Of a stretch of DNA of 18,340 nucleotides, positions 14,406-18,340 are shown in pieces. Made by a program: the position numbers and the translations under genes. The notes below the pieces were generated by a model. It ran no database searches, was not told the DNA's origin, and saw nothing but the letters and a program-made list of their open reading frames with translations. Position 1 is the first letter of the stretch. The number at the start of each line of letters is the position of its first letter. This stretch comes from Psychrilyobacter sp. (lineage in GTDB: Bacteria > Fusobacteriota > Fusobacteriia > Fusobacteriales > Fusobacteriaceae): contig JAUXGP010000006.1 of the NCBI GenBank assembly GCA_030621995.1, forward strand, positions 1-18,340, given 5' to 3'.

Positions 14406-14852
14406 TTATTTTTTTTCATATGTCATATCCAGATGGGGGATATCATCTTCTAGATAAACATCGGATACACCTTCAAAACCCAGACTTTTATAGAAATCTT
14501 TTAAATATTCTTGTGCTCCTATAGTAATCTTTTTTCCTTTCAAATTGTTAATTATATAGTTTATACCATGAAAAACTATCTCCCTGGCCAGCCCTTTGCC
14601 TCTAGCCTCTTTTGTTACCAAAACTCTCCCTAGAGAAGGATCTTCATATGAGATCCCGGCTTTTATCACTCTCAGATAAGCCATTATTTTTTCATCTTCC
14701 TTTATCATGATATGAATAGATTCCAGATCTTTTCCATCAGGATCGTTATAGGGACAATCTTGCTCCACAACAAATACCTCAGATCTCACCTTTAATATTT
14801 CATAGACTTCCCTGCCTGTCAATTCGTCAAACTTTTTAATTTCTAAATCCAT
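14406..14852 (-). CDS. ElaA-type GNAT N-acetyltransferase
   Basis: This is a small acetyl-CoA dependent acetyltransferase resembling E. coli ElaA. Numbered from the chosen start, it has LKVRSEVFVVEQDCPYNDPDGKD (20-42), the AYLRV strand (58-62), the acetyl-CoA loop region GRVLVTKEARGKGLAREIV (75-93; the pattern is RxxGxA here), the block IGAQEYLKDFYKSLGF (110-125) and a C-terminal EDDIPHLDM. The substrate is not known. The frame could be opened by a GTG at 14861, but that codon overlaps the GGAGG ribosome site. The ATG at 14852, 8 bases after GGAGG, is the better start and gives 148 residues. It is flanked by terminators on both sides, so it probably has its own transcript. No clear promoter is visible in the short spacer. 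Confidence 0.88.
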   Translation of the reverse strand: MDLEIKKFDELTGREVYEILKVRSEVFVVEQDCPYNDPDGKDLESIHIMIKEDEKIMAYLRVIKAGISYEDPSLGRVLVTKEARGKGLAREIVFHGINYIINNLKGKKITIGAQEYLKDFYKSLGFEGVSDVYLEDDIPHLDMTYEKK

Positions 14853-14935
14853 CCACAACACCTCCTAAAAATTCATATCATATAGATAATATACCACTTT
14901 TTTTATTGGCTTTTCAACAAAATAAGATTAAAAAT

Positions 14936-14968
14936 AAAAAAACTGCAAGAAATTTCCTGCAGTTTTTT
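14936..14968 (-). terminator. Rho-independent terminator after the M18 aminopeptidase
   Basis: AAAAAACTGCA and TGCAGTTTTTT form a perfect 11-bp stem around AGAAATTTCC, followed on the minus strand by a T-rich run. It starts about 16 bases past the stop. T and A runs on both sides mean it could also stop plus-strand transcription. Confidence 0.9.
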
Positions 14969-14983
14969 CTTAAAATCTTATCC

Positions 14984-16375
14984 TTAGAAGTTATAGAATA
15001 CCTTATAAGCTCTATAAATTTCATATACATCATATTTTGAAGCCAGCTCCATAGGTGAATGCATAGATAATAGTGCAGCCCCTGCATCAATAGTTCTAAT
15101 ACCATAGTGAGCCAGGAACATAGCTACAGTTCCCCCTCCGCCTTCGTCTACCTTTCCAAGCATTCCAGTCTGCCATTTGATATTAGCATCATCAAATATA
15201 GCTCTAAGTTCCGCTACATATTCTGCATCTGCATCGGATGATCCACCCTTTCCGCCAGACCCGGTATACTTAGTAAGAACTATTCCATACCCTAATTTAC
15301 TTGCATTTTGCTCATCATGAACAGATTTAAACAATGGATTCAGACCGGCATTTACGTCCGATGACAGTGCATGTGAGTTCCATAACACTTTTCTCAATAG
15401 CTGGTCATTGAATTTATCTCCTAAGATCTTATAGATGATATCCCCCATAAAGTAATCCAAATATCTAGATTGTAATCCTGTAGATCCCATAGATCCTACC
15501 TCTTCCTTATCTGCTAAGTAGCAGATAGAAGTTCTTCTGGGAGTTTCCTTTAAGTCAAACATAGAGACCATAGAAGTATATCCACAGATTCTGTCATCGT
15601 GACCATATGCTCCTATAATAGCTCTGTCAAAACCAATGTCTCTAGCTTTCTCTGCCGGCACCAGCTGTAATTCAGCTGAGATAAAGTCCTCTTCTACTAT
15701 TCCATAATCATCATTTAATTTCTTCAGGATAGTATACTTAAAGTGTTCCTTCATCTCACCATCTTTCATTGTTGTAGGAGTAGATCCCACGATGATATTC
15801 ATCTCCTCACCTTTCAACACTTCTCCTGCTTTTCTATCTCTCTGCACCTTTCTGTCTAAATGAGGCAGTAGATCAGGAATTACAAATACAGGATCAGTGG
15901 GATCTTCACCTATAACTATATCTATTAATCTACCGTCTTTTAAGGCCACTACACCGTGTAACGAGAGTGCTCTAGATGCCCATTGATATTTTTTTATCCC
16001 GCCATAGTAGTGAGTTTTTAAAAGTGCAAAATCACTGTCTTCATAGAGCGGATTTTGTTTTAAGTCCAGTCTGGGAGAATCTACATGGGAAACTACAAAG
16101 TTAGCTCCCTTCAGAATATCTTCCGTTCCAATAATTGCTAAGATAAGATTTTTTCCTCTGTTATTATAGAAAACCTTGTCCCCTGCTTTTAATGTTTCTA
16201 TAGATTCCGCATCTACGAAACCATTAGCTTCAGCCATTTTTTGAGAATAAGTGATTACCTCTCTCTCTGTCTTGGCTGTGTCTAAAAACTCCTTGTATCC
16301 CTCTGAAAAATCCATTACATTTTTTTTAACAGATTCCTCAATATCTTTCCATCCATTTTCCTTTTTGTAAAACAT
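14984..16375 (-). CDS. M18 family aminopeptidase
   Basis: This is a cytoplasmic zinc aminopeptidase of the M18 (aspartyl aminopeptidase-like) family, removing N-terminal residues from peptides. At 463 residues it matches the family. Metal and catalytic blocks are visible: SHVDSPRLD (96-104, His97 a ligand, Asp99 supporting), GHDDRICGYTSM (258-269), DKEEVGSMGSTG (289-300, Glu291 and Glu292), SSDVNAG (338-344), a GSGGKGGSSDADAE loop (372-385) and SMHSPMELAS (437-446, His439 a ligand). The ATG follows AAAAGGGGAGG. It lies 155 bases after the oligoendopeptidase gene and its own terminator follows, so the two peptidases may or may not share a transcript. Acidic-residue preference is typical of part of the family but cannot be read from the sequence. 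Confidence 0.95.
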   Translation of the reverse strand: MFYKKENGWKDIEESVKKNVMDFSEGYKEFLDTAKTEREVITYSQKMAEANGFVDAESIETLKAGDKVFYNNRGKNLILAIIGTEDILKGANFVVSHVDSPRLDLKQNPLYEDSDFALLKTHYYGGIKKYQWASRALSLHGVVALKDGRLIDIVIGEDPTDPVFVIPDLLPHLDRKVQRDRKAGEVLKGEEMNIIVGSTPTTMKDGEMKEHFKYTILKKLNDDYGIVEEDFISAELQLVPAEKARDIGFDRAIIGAYGHDDRICGYTSMVSMFDLKETPRRTSICYLADKEEVGSMGSTGLQSRYLDYFMGDIIYKILGDKFNDQLLRKVLWNSHALSSDVNAGLNPLFKSVHDEQNASKLGYGIVLTKYTGSGGKGGSSDADAEYVAELRAIFDDANIKWQTGMLGKVDEGGGGTVAMFLAHYGIRTIDAGAALLSMHSPMELASKYDVYEIYRAYKVFYNF

Positions 16376-16440
16376 TTTTTCCTCCCCTTTTTAAACTTCT
16401 TCATAAAATAAGTTCATCCTAATAACTGCTTTTCATCAAC

Positions 16441-16449
16441 TTTATACCA
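16441..16449 (-). promoter_or_regulatory. Possible extended -10 for the M18 gene
   Basis: The minus strand reads TGG-TATAAA, an extended -10 pattern about 65 bases before the ATG at 16375. There is no convincing -35. The 155-base spacer has no clear terminator for the preceding gene. Confidence 0.3.
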
Positions 16450-16530
16450 AAATACAGTTAATTTTAATTAAATAGTAGCATATTTTGACGATAATTAATT
16501 AACAAAGTTTAAATTTTATTTTTCATCTCT

Positions 16531-18294
16531 TTATTCGTATACTTTCGTTAATTCCAAGAATAACTCCACATCTTCTTTAACTTGATCTAACGAACTTCTC
16601 CAAAATTTAATATCTGTCACATCTATATCAGCAAGAAGAGCTACTTCTTCTACACTTCTTTTTCCTGTTTCTTTTAATAAATTATCATATTTAGGTAAAA
16701 ATGCCTCTTTATCTTTTAAATATTGAGAGTATAATCCTCTGCCGAATAAAGCTCCAAAAGCATATGGAAAGTTATAAAAACTTAGACCAGGTCTATAATA
16801 ATGACCTTTATTTACCCACATATACGGATGCAGGGTATTTTCATCTAAGCCGTCACCATAAGATTCCTTCTGCGCCTCTGTCATGATTTCCTTTAACTGG
16901 TCTGAGCTTAAAATATTATCCTTTCTTTCATCAAATACTGTTTCTTCAAATATATATCTGCTCAATATATCTACAGCTACCTGTGTTATATCTTTCAGAG
17001 AACTTTCTAAAAGAAATATTTTTTCTTCATTATCTGCATCTAACAATGCATTTTTCATAACTATAGTTTCACACATGATAGATGCCGTCTCTGCTACAGG
17101 CATGGTATAGTTAGTATTCAAGATACTTTGACCAAATATACAATCGCCATGATATGCATGTCCCAATTCATGAGCCAGAGTCAGCACCCCAGAGAAAGTC
17201 CCTGTAAAATTATGCAAGATCCTACTTTGTTTAATAGGCGGGATATTAGCACAAAATGCTCCTCCTACCTTTCCTTTTTTAGGAAAATAATCCACCCAAT
17301 TCTCATCGAATGCTCTTTCTGCTACTCCCCTTAATTTAGGAGAAAATGAGCCAAAGTTTTTCAATATATAAGTCTGGGCTTCCTCTATTGTAAATTTCTT
17401 ATCTGCACTACCAATTGGAGCAAACAGTTCATAAAAAGGTAACCCATTCTCATACCCTAATATCTTAGCCTTTCTCTTTAAATATTTTCTAAAATATGGC
17501 AGATATTCTCTGATTGCATCTAATAACGCGTCCAGTGTTTCTTGTGTCATCCTGGAATCTGCCAATGTTTTTGAGATAGGTGTTTCATAACCTCTTAGAT
17601 CATTTAGAGTGTTGACTTCTCCCTTTATAGAATTAAGGGAAGAGGCTATTGATTTTTCTATTTTTTCATATGCTTTTAACTCTGCTTCAAATGCTGTTTT
17701 TCTTACTTTTGGATCTTTATCATGAGCTAAACTCCTTACTTCTGATAAAGTTATAGTTTTTTTCTCTTCATCTAACCTTATTTCTACATCTAAGGTAGAA
17801 GTAAGAGCCCCGTGCAGGTTACTCCAGGCTGTAGCACCTGTCTGCCCTAATTTAGAGAGTAATAACTCTGTTTTTTCATCCAAAGTATATCTATCATTTT
17901 CTTTTATTTGTCTCAAATAAAATTCATGTTCTTTTAAAAATTCACTTTTCTTTATTATCGCATCAATATCTAAATTTGCTATCCACTTTTTTGCTCTAGT
18001 TTCTACCTCTGTTGTCTCTGAATATTTATTCGACAATAAATTTATATATTTTATTGCATTTGAATCAGATGTATTTGTGGATTTTGTTAGAGATGAAAAT
18101 GCTCCTAAAGTTCTGTATAGAGTTGCAGATTTTATCAAAGTTTTTAAATATCCCTCTACAGTTTCCACACTATCATCTAATCTATCTTTATAGTTGTTTA
18201 ATTCAGCTATATTTTCATCTAATTTTACTAAATCAGCTTTAAATTTTTCCGATTCAAATGATGGATATAACTTATCTAAATTCCAATTATTCAT
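16531..18294 (-). CDS. pepF: Oligoendopeptidase F, M3B family
   Basis: This cytoplasmic zinc metalloendopeptidase cuts medium-length peptides. At 587 residues it matches the family. The N-terminal half (1-330) is the helical PepF lobe. The catalytic region has FPKKGKVGGAFCANIPP (337-353), LHNFTGTFSG (360-369), the zinc site HELGH (375-379) and the third ligand in AETASIMCE (Glu402). Near the C-terminus are HPYMW and GHYYRPGLSFYNFPYAFG, the substrate-binding region with the characteristic HYYRPG tyrosines. The ATG follows GAGGGGGAGTT. With the M18 aminopeptidase next to it, it suggests intracellular peptide breakdown for nutrition. Some relatives are named Pz-peptidase; the M3B assignment itself is secure. 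Confidence 0.96.
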   Translation of the reverse strand: MNNWNLDKLYPSFESEKFKADLVKLDENIAELNNYKDRLDDSVETVEGYLKTLIKSATLYRTLGAFSSLTKSTNTSDSNAIKYINLLSNKYSETTEVETRAKKWIANLDIDAIIKKSEFLKEHEFYLRQIKENDRYTLDEKTELLLSKLGQTGATAWSNLHGALTSTLDVEIRLDEEKKTITLSEVRSLAHDKDPKVRKTAFEAELKAYEKIEKSIASSLNSIKGEVNTLNDLRGYETPISKTLADSRMTQETLDALLDAIREYLPYFRKYLKRKAKILGYENGLPFYELFAPIGSADKKFTIEEAQTYILKNFGSFSPKLRGVAERAFDENWVDYFPKKGKVGGAFCANIPPIKQSRILHNFTGTFSGVLTLAHELGHAYHGDCIFGQSILNTNYTMPVAETASIMCETIVMKNALLDADNEEKIFLLESSLKDITQVAVDILSRYIFEETVFDERKDNILSSDQLKEIMTEAQKESYGDGLDENTLHPYMWVNKGHYYRPGLSFYNFPYAFGALFGRGLYSQYLKDKEAFLPKYDNLLKETGKRSVEEVALLADIDVTDIKFWRSSLDQVKEDVELFLELTKVYE

Positions 18295-18318
18295 AACTCC
18301 CCCTCTAATAAAATAAGC

Positions 18319-18340
18319 TTATCCAGCCAAAGATGGATAA
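18319..18340. terminator. Stem-loop at the right edge, upstream of pepF
   Basis: TTATCCA (18319-18325) and TGGATAA (18334-18340) form a perfect dyad around an 8-base loop, and the window ends in the arm, so the stem may be longer. On the minus strand it is followed by GCTTATTTTATT. It is probably the terminator of the gene before pepF, though an operator is possible. Confidence 0.35.

Noticed and set aside
14853..14861. GTG start adding three residues to the GNAT protein
   Set aside because: The GTG is part of the GGAGGTG ribosome site. The ATG at 14852 has correct spacing.

Overview
The window is an AT-rich chromosomal segment in which every convincing gene lies on the minus strand, so it reads from right to left. 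The gene content and order (yaaA-recF-DUF721/dciA-gyrB-gyrA followed by pheS), the low G+C and strong GGAGG ribosome binding sites suggest a member of the Fusobacteriota, probably a free-living or marine lineage (Ilyobacter, Propionigenium or Psychrilyobacter type) rather than Fusobacterium itself. This is inferred from gene order and protein character; no database search was possible.

Layout in transcription order. (1) 18294-14406: an M3B oligoendopeptidase, an M18 aminopeptidase and an ElaA-type GNAT acetyltransferase. The aminopeptidase and the acetyltransferase are each followed by a Rho-independent terminator. The two peptidases would take cytoplasmic peptides to amino acids, which fits a peptide-fermenting lifestyle. 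(2) 14182-10303: two overlapping genes for exported DUF3857/transglutaminase-fold proteins. The first keeps a Cys-His-Asp triad. The second is a lipoprotein that has lost the Cys. They are driven by a clear sigma70-type promoter and closed by a terminator. (3) 10017-3115: a tight replication/topology operon, yaaA-recF-dciA-gyrB-gyrA, with its own promoter. The gaps are 11 nt, -8 nt, 20 nt and 10 nt. (4) 3114-1: single genes separated by repeat-bearing spacers: a tandem Usp-like protein, a YfcE-type phosphoesterase and pheS. pheT does not follow within the 264 bases left in the window.

The points most worth following are: a charged, helical insertion of about 120 residues in GyrA, placed between the conserved core blocks; a zinc-knuckle C-terminal half on the DciA protein; the active/inactive pair of DUF3857 proteins; and a family of roughly 110-150 bp intergenic elements with terminal inverted repeats. 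Three copies of that family lie in the first 3.1 kb and may carry extended -10 promoters. I saw no tRNA, rRNA, CRISPR array, transposase, prophage gene or convincing replication origin, and no complete novel multi-gene system such as a defence island.
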